Assembly (NCBI RefSeq): GCF_963678635.1
Contig: NC_087069.1
Location: 52,090,938 to 52,154,937 of the forward strand
Direction of reading: 5' to 3'
Source of the DNA: Symsagittifera roscoffensis
Lineage: Eukaryota; Xenacoelomorpha; Acoela; Convolutidae
Length of the DNA stretch: 64,000 nucleotides
A program made the translations under genes and the position numbers. This document shows, in pieces, positions 50,901-62,354 of the stretch. Position 1 is the first letter of the stretch. Each line of letters begins with the position of its first letter. Under the pieces are notes generated by a model. It did no database searches and had not been told where the DNA came from. It was given only the letters and a program-made list of their open reading frames with translations.

Positions 50901-53900
50901 CAATAAAATTAAACTGTGATCTAATTAAACTTGTGGTTGAAAAATGATATAAGATATGATTGCACAGCCTAAAACCTGAAATCCTTAAATCCTCAATTCA
51001 CATTTCAAATCTGGAAAAATATTTGCACAATTTGCATTACGAAAACCTCATAAAATTTTCTTTTTCTATGTTTTCATCCTATCAAACAACAAATTCATTG
51101 CGTTAGACAGCAGTCCGAACTTTCAAAATTTCGCCCTGATACGAGCTATGTCTTTTTAATCGAATTTTTTGAAGAAAGTTGCGGAATTTTGTGTATGCGT
51201 TTTGGAATTGACCTTCTAAGGAAAAGAACTTATATAACTTTGAACGGACCCCGCTCTGGAGTTCCATGGATAAAAATCGAATATATTGTCACTTTTTAGT
51301 CAATATCTCTAAAATTACAAAAATAATTGATTATAATCCATCAAAAAAGGGTTGTAATCCATTATTTTTTATATCATTATATTCCATTATAATCAATTAT
51401 AATCGATTATAATCCATTGAAATGGATTATGTTTCTTACACTTTTATGCCAATTTAATCCCTTATAATCGGTTATAATCAATTATAATGGATTTTTTCGA
51501 TAGATTAGTCATAAAATTTACAACTTTTTTTCAAAGTTGTCGCATTCCTGCTTCGTGCAGTTGCTACGTATTAGGTTTCATAAAATGTTACATTTCTGTT
51601 TTCAATTTTTATAGTTTTTGTTTATCCCCAAATAATTTTAATAATTTTATAATTTTCATTTTTATAATTCTTAGTATTTTGTTATAATATATCCCGTTTC
51701 CCCCCTACTCCTGTTTACCCCGCCCCGTTTAACCCCCCTTATTACCCCCCACCTCCCTGCCAGTTTACCACAACCGCTATTCGCCCCCTTTATGAGGGTT
51801 TTTTATTGGTAGACTTTGGGGGATGGGGTTTATGATTTACACCCCCCCTCCAAAATATATAGATTATAATCCGGTATAATCAATTATAATGGGTTTCAAA
51901 TGGATTATAATCCATTATAATAGATTTTAAATGAATTATAATTCATTACAATGGATTTTAATGGATTGTGTTTTTACGAAAGTAATTGATTATAATGACA
52001 ATATAATCGATTTAGTGGTCTAAATTTGCCACAATAAAAAATTATAATGACAATAGTTTGGACAACAATTTTCCATTATAATCGATTTTTTATAATTATC
52101 GGAACTCCGGTGCGGGACAGAATTAATTTTAAAAACAAATGATTTATTTCAGAAAGCTTTTGCATGCAAAAGCTAATTTTTCAGACAGAAAGTTTTACTC
52201 AAAGTCACCTAAAAACTCAATGTTGCATGCAAAAAACTCAAAATTGGCAGATTGCTCTTTTTAGTTTTTCTGTCTATTTCAACTTTTTGCTACTATTTAT
52301 AGAAGGGAGCTTTTCTTTTTGTCCTTTACTAACTGGTGCCTCGGCTGTTGGTTTTCATCAAATGTTTCGTTCAAGAAGTTCTCGAAAGGGGTTGATTCCA
52401 GAATCATATTTGCTTGTAGCCGAGCCAGACGAACATTTTCGAACTCATTTTCTAGATATCTCCCAAAGAAGTTTTTAGGGTCGGTTGGCACATAGAACAG
52501 CGTCAGCAACCTATAACAATCAGTGTAATAGTGCATCAATCTACAGTTTTTTGTGCATCAAGTACATTTGGTGTTTTTTTTGAATAAATCAAAAACAGAA
52601 TATCAAAGTTTTTTTTCGAGTCGGATGGCATGTAAAACAGCTTCAGCAGGCTGGAAATCACTGCACTCATTTTGAGTCAATTAATTTGACAAATTAATAC
52701 AAAAATAAAACGGAGATTTAACACAAAGCTATTACTGTAATGTAAAACGTCAAAAATAAAAAGCCGACGTTTGCTCAAGTTTCTCCGTTACATCCTTTTG
52801 GTTGATAAAAAGTCAGTGTATATTCTATTGGGGCGAAATGGTAACTAGCGTTTTTTTTTTGAAATTTTAATGGTCGTACAATTAGGCTTCATACTTTCGT
52901 ATTTAAATTTAGGAGCCATCCACAACGATCTTGTTTGTCTATGAACGCTTGATAATTTTGCAATATCTTGGGAGTGGAGATGTTTTTGCTAGGCTTGAGA
53001 TTGAACTTCAAATTTAAACAATTGAAGAACTGTCTCGTTTGAAGAAACAATTGAAGAAACTTATAATGCGAGTGCGGGTTTTGAATAAACTCACTACAGC
53101 TCTTGTTGAACTCAAGTTCAATAGTGAAAACATAAATACCCAGCAGCACCATACAAGGTGATTTGCTCGAAAGGATTGAACGGAGATCCGAAAAAGTTTT
53201 ATTCTGTCATTATGTCTCTTGTAATAGCCATACAAATTATTCAGAACTCATTCTCAACAGTAATCCAAATGAACTTTTTTGCGGGAGAGCTTTCGGCAAT
53301 TTTCTGCCGGTTGCAACCCGAGTCGAGATTTTTCACCTAATTTGAAGCAAGATTTGAGTGGTTTGAGCGGTTTTTTGAGACAATTACGCTCAAAATCTTG
53401 CTTCAAAATCAGCGGTTTGAGCGGTTTTTAAACGGTTTATCTAACAAAAAACGGCTCAAAAACCGCACAAGATTTGAACGGTTTTGAGCTACTTATCTAA
53501 AAAAACCGCTCGGTTAACCAACGGTTACATCAAAAAACGCAAACCCTTTACGTTATATTCGCAAATTTCATCTGTTACATTGAAGTATTGTGAGAATATG
53601 TGCTGCCTCAGCAAAAACTTTGAATCAACCATTCGAAGTTTTGTTTGGATCGATCTCGATACCCCCTCCCCCCGTATTATCCCATAGCACAGTGTCATAA
53701 TTCCTAAAAATGGCAAAGAATTGCTCTGCTCTCTGCAAATACGCCTTGACAGTTCAACCGACTTGTTCGAAAACTCATTCAGGTCCTTCTTCCGTTAGGG
53801 TCCAAAAATGTTCCAAAACGGAAAATACATGATGATATAAAGTTACCTAGACTGCTCGTATCAGGGCGAAACTGAATGTTCCGACTGCCTTTTAATGTCT

Positions 53901-56900
53901 ACGGAGCATTAACAACATGAAGTTTTTAAATGTAAAAATTAGAACTTATTTTTTTTAAATTTGAGATTTTTTGTGAAGAGCATCCCCCACCCTCAATATT
54001 AAGTACAAAGTGATAGGTTTAACTCCTAGTATCAAGTCAATTATGATAAATAAGCTTCCCTCGATCAATTGGGAACGGCTCCGATTTCGGATTGGAGAGA
54101 CGAATTAAATATCCACTTACGCGTTATTAGCGCGAAATAAATCGCACGTTAATTGTCTTTTCAAGTTTAATCTCAATACAGCAATACTTTTCAAAAGATG
54201 TAGATAACTTTCTGTCAAAATTGACGAGTCAAAAAGTCGAAGTTTGTCTGAAAAAAAACGACTATAAATATTCCGTTACTTTCGTTACGATAGTCGTAAC
54301 AATAAGCGTGCAAAAAAACTGTACCAAAACACGAGCTATTGTGGAAGGTATATTCATTAAAACGAAAAGCAGACACGCTAGGCAACTGTGCATCAGTTAA
54401 CTAAGGCAGCTACTTATCTGCGCGCGTTCAATTTTTCTGGCTTAGAAGTTTCTTTTTGTTCTGTTCTTTGAAAGAGGGGAGAAGCTTTTTCTTAGGGTGT
54501 GTTTTAGTCTCTTTCACGCAAAGCAGATACCACAAATCATCATAAGGTTGGGTTGATTGATATGTCATTTTAAAGCCCTTTCAGTCGTGATTCGAGGTTT
54601 GATTCCAGTAACGAGAAAAACCATTTTAAAAAATTTTGATTTTCCGTCTAATGTCCAGCGAGTGAACTGTCTTATATTAGCTTTTGGATGCTAAATTTAA
54701 GCCCCCCCCCCCCAAAAAAAGTTTTACTCAAATAAAGTTAGCTTTTGGAGATTTTAGCTTTTGTTGTTTTTCTTAATACTTGTCTTCAAAAATTGGTTTC
54801 CGATTTACATTTTTTAGAATGACTGACGAATATGCCTAAGTTTTATTCTTTTACTCATGTTCCTTTGCCACACCACGCCGAAAAAAACGACACTAATTTG
54901 AAAAAAGAAAACACAATTTTGTTGTAGTTTTTTAAAGACTTGTTGGAACATTCTGTGCTACTTGGACAGTCACCCTTTATCCTTGTTTTGTTTTAACTTC
55001 TCAAAGTAAGATCTAATCAGAAATAACACTAATTGATCTCGAAGATAGATATTTTGACATTGTCTGACGGGTATTGGCTGTTTAAAATGAACCCGGATTT
55101 TTATCCAACATTTTAATTTTTTGGGTTTAGCTATGATTCACTCGTAAGAAAACCAAAGTAATTGGCAAAATATTTATTGGTGAAAGCTATAATTTTTTTA
55201 TTGATATTCAGTTTTTTTCATTTTTCAATTGTTTTCAACACTCGAACCGATCTCCTGTACAAATGAACATGGGCAGAGGTAAAAATTTATTGAGGTTTTT
55301 TTGGATGAAAAAAAAACCTGTCAGCTTGTAGACGATAAGCAAAAAACCACCTAAGTTTTAAAGACAGCAAATGTTGCTGAAAGTTTCATAGCAAACGACA
55401 TATGCGCTTTTTGTTCTAATTAATCTTAAGAGACTTAAAATATGTAATGTAGCGATCGAAACTATTTACAACTATCCCATATAATATCAAAGTGCGTGCC
55501 CGGGTTGACCAAAAATGCTTGTCGTATAATTTTCATTTAAAAAAATGCTTATCATACAGTTTTGTACAATACATAGACACAGAAAATGTTAAGAAAACTC
55601 TAAGATAAGCTTTTTTTCATATACGGAAGTTGTAGAACAAGCATTTTTTCATAAACAAAATAGTTGATTTTTTTAAAATGCGGTTGAAAAAAAAAGAAAC
55701 AAAAAAAATTAGGGGCAGTTTCAGTTACAAATTTTATATACGGATTTTGTATGATAACCATTTTGTTCCAAAAAACTGTAAAAATAGTTTTCTTTTCATC
55801 ACCAGACTGTTTTATTTTGTTCAAATAGCCACGGAAACCATTTCGAATCTTTTTTCAATGATTTTTGACAATTTATGAAAATTGTATGGCTATCATTTTT
55901 CCATAGATTAAATGTATGGGATTGTATTATAAGCGTTTTTCGATGCAGGGAATTGTAAGATAAACATTTTCAGTTTATGGAGGTCAACACGGGTGTGGCG
56001 CAGCCAATTTGTTCATTGGAACTGAAGAACGCAGCAGAGATTTGTTTCAGATGAGTTGATAGTATTTTTCATTAATGCACTGATTTAACCTCTTAACTTT
56101 ATTTTACTCTTCATCATTTTCATGTTAAAGCAGACGTATTCGAGAGTTGACCCGCTCTTTTACAACAACCTCTTATCTCCCCCCCCCCTGATATTCTTTT
56201 TTGAACAATTGCAACGATCATATGGCAATAAAAATTAGCATGGTGTACAAAGTAACTAGCGCGATTAATTTTTTCCGCATATATTCTCATCTTAACATCA
56301 TTTAGCCAAAAAATTACATTCAACAACTCAAAAAACTAATATTTTAAGTTCTTGAGGGAAGTGCAAAAAAGCAGTTGATCTAAACAAGATGTTCACCAAA
56401 AGCTAACACCTTACTGGTATCAAATAAGTCTTTTAAAAACAATTGTCTGTTTTAGGTAATCTGAGACCTGAAATTGTATTTGCTAACTCGATTTTAGCAA
56501 GAGTGGGCAAAACATTGATGGTGTCCTAAAGCACTATATTTCACTAATTTGATAACCCTGGACCTCATTTAGACTGGATCCGAAGGTAACGACATCTAAA
56601 AGCGCTACTGATTTAGCTTTCCTGGATTTTAATAGTTCTTTTTCTCCTTTCCACCATATTGCACCAGCAGATCAAATTTTGGTACCATAATGAGAGCCAA
56701 AAAAGTCTGTAATTTTAACCAAGTCATTTTTGAACCCCGTTTTTATTTCCGTTTTTGTGAACCATTTTCAGTATTTTTTGATGCAACGTTTTTTATTCAG
56801 TTCACATTAGAATAATTTTTGTGATGTTATGAATAGTTTGTGAGTTAAACGTGATGACATTTTATGCCTGTCATAAAAATTTCGTAACTACCAGACTGAG

Positions 56901-58683
56901 CTATCAATTATGATTTTTAAAATGCTTATAAGTATAAGGGAAAGAAGAAAAAATGGAAACTTTTTTCACGCAGAAACTTTTTTTAAAGAAACTAGTATTT
57001 AAACGAAACTGTTTTTCAGAAACAAGCTCAAACTTGAAAAAATTCCTCGATAACATAGCGTTTGTTTTGAGTTACAAATCTATTTCAAGAGATCTCAAAA
57101 AACGCGCTGAAGGGTCATGTTTATATTACCAATATAGTATAAAAAATTTGAGATTTCTGGAAAACATTTCTAGCTTGATTAAAACGCGGCAGTTTTGCGC
57201 GGAAATTGAAGCATTTTCTGCAGAAGTTACTTATAAGCTGCAAGTTATGAGTCTTTATCGTATGAGTCCCAGAAAATTATATCCTTCCTATTAAAATTTC
57301 TAGAGAATAATATCCTATGACCACTGAGCAAATAGTCGTATAAGCATTTTTTTAAAACGGCATATTGCATTTTACTATTGGACAGAAAATTGGAAAAAAA
57401 GATATTTTTTTCTACTTGGGTTGATGAAAATGGAAGTCATACAAATTTAATTTGTAAACTTATGGTAAAATTCGATGCAATTCCATAGACGAAAAAAGAT
57501 CTTATGAAAATATTGGATTAATATTTTTGATTCTCTCCTTTAAAGATATGTTTGACTAGCTTTTTTTAAGAACGGAAGTTTATGAAAAGCATTTTCCCTT
57601 TTGCTCTAATACACAAAAACCAAAATACCCTAAAGTGAGAAAAACTAAAGGCTAAAGATAATTACTATCGCAGTTCAAACTACATTATGAGTTGTACCAA
57701 GCGAGTTTAACTTTTGAACTCCACACTGTAATATGAAAAAAAAAAACAATTTTTGTTGTATATGGCTATATTTAAGTCTTTGTTTAAAATAAATCGAAGG
57801 TTGAAAATTGCAGATTCAGGTTTAAATCCTTATTTTAAAAAAATTAGGTTTAAATTTTATCTTAAAACAAAAAAATAACAATTCTGGTTTCACATGAAAA
57901 CTTCAAAGTTAGTTTTGCTTAGTCTGAGTAAAATGGCGTCTTTTTTCTTTTTGTGTTGGGACTACGGTTGTGCAATTATTTTTTGAAAATGCTGGCTTTC
58001 TTCATTTTCCCTCACCTGACATAAGCGTCAATTTTATTGCGTTGCAAAGGGACTTTTTTTTACAAATAAGTACGCAGCTTGGAATTTGGTTGTTTAAAGA
58101 ATTGGTTGTTTATAGAAAAACCCTAATTGGTTGTTTATTGAAAAACCCCAATTGGTTGTTTATAGAATTGGTTCGCTTTCATTATTCCCCAACTCGTTGC
58201 AGGGGGGGGGGGGTATGTTTCGTCTTTGCATACAAAGTTCGCATCTTCTTAACCGTTAAACTATTTCATTGAGGAGGGATTTCGTGACTAACTACTAAAG
58301 GGGAGATAGTTAAAAGAATCCAAAGAGTTTAATAGAGAACCTTAATTGAACCAAAGAAACAAAACTGGAGCTTACCGAACGCAGTATTCTGGCATCTGCC
58401 TTGCAACGCTTTCTACTGTGCACAAGTTCCGGCTTCGCGCCCAGGGATATTTTGTTTCCAAAATCCAAATATTTTTCGATTCCTTCCAATCACCGCAAAT
58501 CGGTTTTTCCTCTTTTGTTTCTATTTCTGAATGAAAATTCAACAACATTCGAGTTCTAGAGAGCTGGTCTTGAAATTGGGATACACTATCCGTTTTACCG
58601 GTCAAATCGAGAAGTTTAGAGATCGACACGAGGAATAAAATGATAAGAAAAACTTTCAAGCCAAACTTTCCCATCTCCTTCAT
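44760..58683 (-). CDS. Alpha-1,4-galactosyltransferase-like GT32 glycosyltransferase (gene span)
   Basis: Five minus-strand exons (58683-58376, 52510-52334, 50010-49862, 47900-47685, 44992-44760) join with consistent phases (2, 2, 1, 1) into 1083 nt, 360 residues plus stop. Human A4GALT has 353. Order: short cytosolic end, signal anchor (residues about 8-25), luminal stem, RNLCTVESVAR block, then SDALRITLVYKYGGIYIDSD with the DXD metal/nucleotide-sugar motif, NAVIKTEKAGSPIL and HETGALCRDYG. The family uses UDP-sugars on glycolipids or glycoproteins in the Golgi; the exact donor is not predictable. The usual C-terminal AVH.WN-like motif reads AVRVMA, so activity is uncertain. Introns are 5.9, 2.3, 2.0 and 2.7 kb. 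Confidence 0.85.
45048..45658. mobile_element. Palindrome-array element M1 (intron 4 of the GT32 gene)
   Basis: 611 bp between CCCGCATTT (left) and AATGCGGG (right), flanked by AA on both sides. Inside are arrays of TCGATTATAAT/GGATT-type words (45070-45170 and 45440-45620) and a C-rich/G-rich core (45200-45285) with ACCTGAAC repeats and GGTAAACGC. Non-coding. It starts 54 bp from the exon 5 acceptor. Confidence 0.65.
45673..45895. mobile_element. Family N, copy N1 (right end unclear)
   Basis: It starts CCCGGGTTGACCAAAAATGC and continues with CTTATCATACAATT-type words and their inversions, as in N2 at 55499. The right terminus is not found. It lies 14 bp after M1. Confidence 0.55.
45896..47684. 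other. Rest of GT32 intron 4
   Basis: AT-rich. Short duplication TATAGCATTTAAATTTATAG near 46875-46925, and short pyrimidine/C-rich tracts near 46970 and 47080. No gene. Confidence 0.5.
47685..47900 (-). CDS. GT32 gene, exon 4
   Basis: 216 nt between TTGTTTAAG and GTAAGA. It encodes NAVIKTEKAGSPILKSIIEE, the 'hpfl' helix block of the family, through GEWKIFG. Confidence 0.82.
48396..49318. mobile_element. Palindrome-array element M2 (intron 3 of the GT32 gene)
   Basis: 923 bp from CCCGCACTGAAGTTTC to ATGCGGG, flanked by TT on both sides. ATAATGGATTATAAT-type arrays (48485-48640 and 49085-49310) flank a core with a G/C-rich inverted repeat: CCTCCCCACGCGTTTACCAC at 48822-48841 and its complement at 48914-48933. 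Confidence 0.68.
48822..48933. repeat. Inverted repeat in the M2 core
   Basis: The arms CCTCCCCACGCGTTTACCAC (48822-48841) and GTGGTAAACGCGTGGGGAGG (48914-48933) are perfectly complementary over 20 bp. Weaker pairing continues outward. Confidence 0.9.
49862..50010 (-). CDS. GT32 gene, exon 3 (DXD exon)
   Basis: 149 nt between ATTTTAAG and GTGAGT. It encodes HSVVHLSDALRITLVYKYGG, IYIDSDIWAK and YLARASGAGML. YGGIY.D.D is the hallmark of the GT32 DXD domain. Confidence 0.9.
50011..51249. other. Part of GT32 intron 2
   Basis: AT-rich with no recognisable gene or repeat until M3. Confidence 0.5.
51250..52116. mobile_element. Palindrome-array element M3 (intron 2 of the GT32 gene)
   Basis: 867 bp. 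The ends CCCGCTCTGGAGTTCC (51250-51265) and GGAACTCCGGTGCGGG (52101-52116) pair at 14 of 16, flanked by AC on both sides. Arrays of ATTATAATCGATTATAATCC-type words (51310-51490, 51868-52090) surround a C-rich core (51698-51790) and a G/C-rich segment (51820-51855). No coding frame. Confidence 0.75.
52334..52510 (-). CDS. GT32 gene, exon 2
   Basis: 177 nt between TTGTTATAG and GTTAGT. It encodes LLTLFYVPTDPKNFFGRYLE, ENVRLARLQANMI and ESTPFENFLNET, matching the LL..F.NV / F..TPL..W part of the family. Confidence 0.8.
52605..52650 (-). pseudogene. Duplicated start of GT32 exon 2
   Basis: After an acceptor-like ATTTCCAG the minus strand reads LLKLFYMPSDSKKNF in the same phase as exon 2 (LLTLFYVPTDPKNFF). 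The likeness ends after about 46 nt; the frame continues as unrelated sequence to a TGA. It is a partial exon duplication, or the relic of an alternative exon. Confidence 0.7.
52651..55498. other. Part of GT32 intron 1
   Basis: AT-rich. Near 53341-53407 is a foldback with arms TTTGAAGCAAGATTTGAG and CTCAAAATCTTGCTTCAAA, followed by several GGTTTGAGCGGTTTT-type words to about 53515. No gene. Confidence 0.55.
55499..55993. mobile_element. Family N, copy N2 (intron 1 of the GT32 gene)
   Basis: 495 bp between CCCGGGTTGACC (55499-55510) and GGTCAACACGGG (55982-55993), 11 of 12 paired. The interior is made of ATGCTTATCATACA-type words in both orientations. No coding frame; no clear target duplication. 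Confidence 0.6.
55994..58375. other. Part of GT32 intron 1
   Basis: AT-rich. A stretch near 57415-57600 (GGGTTGATGAAAATGG, TCATACAAAT) may be a third, decayed family N copy. Near 58100-58165 AATTGGTTGTTTAT is repeated several times. No gene. Confidence 0.45.
58376..58683 (-). CDS. GT32 gene, exon 1 (signal anchor)
   Basis: The ATG is at 58683-58681 and the donor is TTCG|GTAAGC. It encodes MKEMGKFG, a hydrophobic anchor (LKVFLIILFLVSISKLL), a Gln/Ser-rich stem and SRNLCTVESVARQMPEYCV, the first conserved block of the family. The ATG is the first in the frame and directly precedes the anchor. Confidence 0.85.
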
Positions 58684-61600
58684 AATAGTGTCTCTAGTTA
58701 AAATGAGAAATCAAACCGAAAAAAAATTGAATGATGGAATAAAAAAAACAATTGTATGATTCAGGGACGGACTAGTCGATTTTGTCGAAAAAAGGGGAGG
58801 GGGGATTTTTTCTTTAAACTTCTTTGTAAATGTGTTGTATTTTGAGAGTTATACAAGAAAAAAGCAAGGAGCGAGTAAATTGCATTGCCATGTTTTTATG
58901 AATCCTTTCAGGAGCAACATATTTGCTCTCAAGTGTTTATGTACAAAAAAACAACATCCGCATACTCGGACAAAGTTCTTAATGGCCATTCATAAGGCGC
59001 CTATATTATTAAAATTTATTCAGTTCATTTATTAAATAAGAAGTGATGTTCAGATAAAATCTTCGTCAAAATTGGTTTGCTTTTTTTTCGAAAGACGGTC
59101 TGAAAAAAATCATAGCCCATCCACTCCAACACTTTTTTAAAAAGCAAGAACTGTCCAAAGACAGTCTGAATCATGCTCTTACCAATCCTGAAGGTTGACC
59201 CCCTCAGCACCCGAACTTCACGCTGCTGATTTTGGTCGACCAAGCCGAGATTTTTAACTATCTAAATTCTTTTTTTCTGGAGCTAGCGCTGGAACACCGC
59301 GGTAGTTTGTTCAACAATTCCAGGACAAAACGTCTGAAATGATATTTTCGGCCCGCAATTTTCTTTCTGAAAAATGACATGCAACAAAGGAGTGTATGAA
59401 AAAGGAGAAATCATGGTATCCATTTGATAATGACAACGTGAAATCATTCAAGATCCGATTGACTTCCAAAAAAAATCCAGATCTGCAAGCCAAGAAAAAT
59501 CTTCTAGCGAACCGTGAAAAACTGCTCAGATAAGATGTCTACTTTTGAATTGTCTCTGTCACACAGCGTTTTCTGTCGCAAATAATTTATGATCCGTATT
59601 TTAATTTTGATGATGAAATTAGTCACATCTGTTTTTCAATTTGTTTTAGTTTTGCTAGTTAGACAACTGCGGCTGGCTTAGGTGCTTCGACTGAGACGAG
59701 TCCTACTAAAACAAAAAATATTGTTTAAAAAATAGGGAAGACTTCCGAGTAAAGTAAAATTTCAGTGACAGAAGTGGTCGATGAGTTCCACTAGATAACG
59801 ACGAATTGATCAATTTTTACAATCAGGGCGTATTGATCAAAATCGACATCAGAAATTGGGAGACACATCAAACTATGCTGACAAAAAGGTAATTGGTTAT
59901 CCAGGCACTGTCTTTAGCGTACATTCATCAATCTGCCAATCACCAGGTGACCTTCATGCTAACTGTTGATTCGCATGTTTATATTGAGTGCTCAATAAGT
60001 TTTAAAGGTTTTCTAAAAAAAAATTTTATATTTTAATTTACCGGGATTAATCAATGTCGATTTGATATTCTAAACTCAAGACTTATAGCTAGAGGTACTA
60101 AGTACTTTGATAGAGGGGTCCAAAGAAACTTAGCGGATCCCTAATAAAAAGAGAGTGCCTAAAAATTATTCAACTTAGTGCTTTGGTGATGTCAATTAAA
60201 GTATCGAATAAGTTTGCAATTCAAAGTATCGCAAATGAAGAAGGGTAATAAATTTTGCGAAAAAGTTTTCAAACCATCGACTGGCGCGTTTTAATTTAGT
60301 TAATTGCGGTGTTTGACTCGAAATAATGTAAATTGGGAGTCCTCTATCTCACTTGTACCTAGCTGGACACTACACTGATCCGGAAAATTTTTACTATCCG
60401 ATTTTTTTCTTTTGCTTCATAGAATTTCGGTGAAATTCATTGACAAGTAAACCTGCCAAGTCTTAGAGATTGATGGAGGAGAGAATGGTTCGCGTCTGCT
60501 GTCCACCACATAAAAAATTTGATACGAGGCCAATCCAGCGCAGGGAATTTTCGCAGCTAGAAAATTTGATCAAATAGAAACAATGTCGTGTGGATAATTC
60601 AAATCTCGAGATTTGTTTGTGTAATGATCAGCGGAAGAGAAAAAATTGTTTCTAATTTTAATCAATCTACGTTTATTTTTAGCCTTTACATAATGGCTTT
60701 GCCCGAATATGTTGACTTGTTTTGAGCTTTAAATTGTTATCTTTCTTGAGATGAAGACCATTGCCCATGTTGACTTTTATATGCACGCGATCATCTGAAT
60801 GAAAAATGTGAGAACGTTTTAGGATAGGGTCTTTTGTTACTGGATGGGCTCATAATTTGGTGTTTGTAGGCCTCTGGAATTCAGAGACAAACAAGTCTTT
60901 AAATACCTTCTAGGTGAAGAACCGAACGGGCGAAAATGAAAATCAGCCAATCACATTTCATTGTTCCAAAATTTGGAAAGAAAGCGTGAGACTCTTAAAG
61001 AATGTAAAGTTTTCCAGGGACTTAACTTTATTATTGGCCAAATTTAAAAACATCAAAAAATGCAACATTTTCAAATTGTCACTGACCACCGGCAATTGGA
61101 ACATATTTTGTATTTCAAGGGTTCGGTATAAAAGAAGCAAAATATTGTTTGGTTGAATTTCTTTTAGTTGAACGGTAATTGGTTCGTTTAATATTTGAAT
61201 TCGAGTTTTTTGTTTTCGGACTTTTGCCCATGAGGTTGTCACCTATTCGGTCCTTCGCCCATGAAAAGAGCCCTCTTTAAACTTGTTTGTTATTGTCGGA
61301 ACGATCAAAGCGAATGAACGAACAAAAAAAGAAGAAAGATATCCTTCTTGTTGCAGAATCCGTTTACATTTCATAAAAAATAGCTTGAACTTGTACTGCA
61401 AAATTTCAGAAAGAAAGTTCTAAAAAAAACTTGACACGAATCTTTTGTGGAAAAAAATTATCGCAAGCTTTACTGTTTTTGAGGTGCAAAAAATCAAACT
61501 GGAAAAAAATAAGATTCAAATAGAGGTGCCTGCACCGACAAAAATGGAATCTGGTTGATTATAGAAGATTTAATTGAGATAGAGTTTAGTATGAAAAACT

Positions 61601-62354
61601 TACAAAAGTTAAATAGAAAATGTCAAGATTGATGTGGATGATTTCAAAATCGAATTGAGTTGATCTTAAATCCCAGTGACAAAAATCCATCCATATCAAT
61701 TTTGTATCGATTTAAATCTGTCTTAAATTGCTTTAGATTTTAGGGGAATTAAAACCAATTTAAATCAATCTAGGTCGTTTTCTCAATTCGACTTTCATTA
61801 GTTTTGAGTTGGTGTTGCTTTTAATCACTGCCCATGATTTATCACATAGCGTATGGTAGCATTAAAAAAGACTAAATTTGTTTTAAGATATCGATAACAT
61901 TTTATGGTTTCCTTGCATATTTTGATCTCAAAATATGATTTATAATGAAATATTTCGATGATGTCATTGTAAACATTTGAGTTCAAGATTTGATATTTTG
62001 TGTCCCTCTTCTTGATTTGTCATTTAGGTTTTTGCCCATACTCTGATATACAGTGATTTTTGCGGATATTTTTTTTTGAATTCAATAACATCTAGCAAGT
62101 GTGTTTTTCTTTAAATAACCAAGAATAATAAAATATTTCAATAATCTTTCAAAAATATTTAAAAAAATTTGAGAATATTTGAAAAAATTCAGTTAAAATT
62201 TTTAATTTGCATGTTTAATCGTATCTAAGTGAAAAATTTGTCTGGTCTGGAAAATTATTTACCAGGTGATTATTAAAAATTTTTTCTCAGAAAAAAATGA
62301 AAACGTGAAATTGTTGTTTTTGGATCTGCAACAAACGTCTTGAAATTGTTCCCA
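58684..62354. other. Upstream of the GT32 gene; no gene recognised
   Basis: It holds the presumed promoter and 5' UTR of the GT32 gene near 58684-58900, without a clear core motif. The remainder is AT-rich. A region near 61660-61790 has repeated AATTTAAATC/AATCGAATTGAG-like words. Short open frames (e.g. 60914-61156 and its reverse) have no recognisable domain. Confidence 0.5.

Noticed and set aside
52889-53152. Additional GT32 exon candidate on the minus strand
   Set aside because: Exon 1 joins exon 2 directly in phase with a good family match, and this frame lacks a clear family motif. An extra exon cannot be fully excluded.
60914-61242. Overlapping frames on both strands with protein-like composition
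   Set aside because: No domain, no splice context and no similarity between copies; probably chance in AT-rich DNA.
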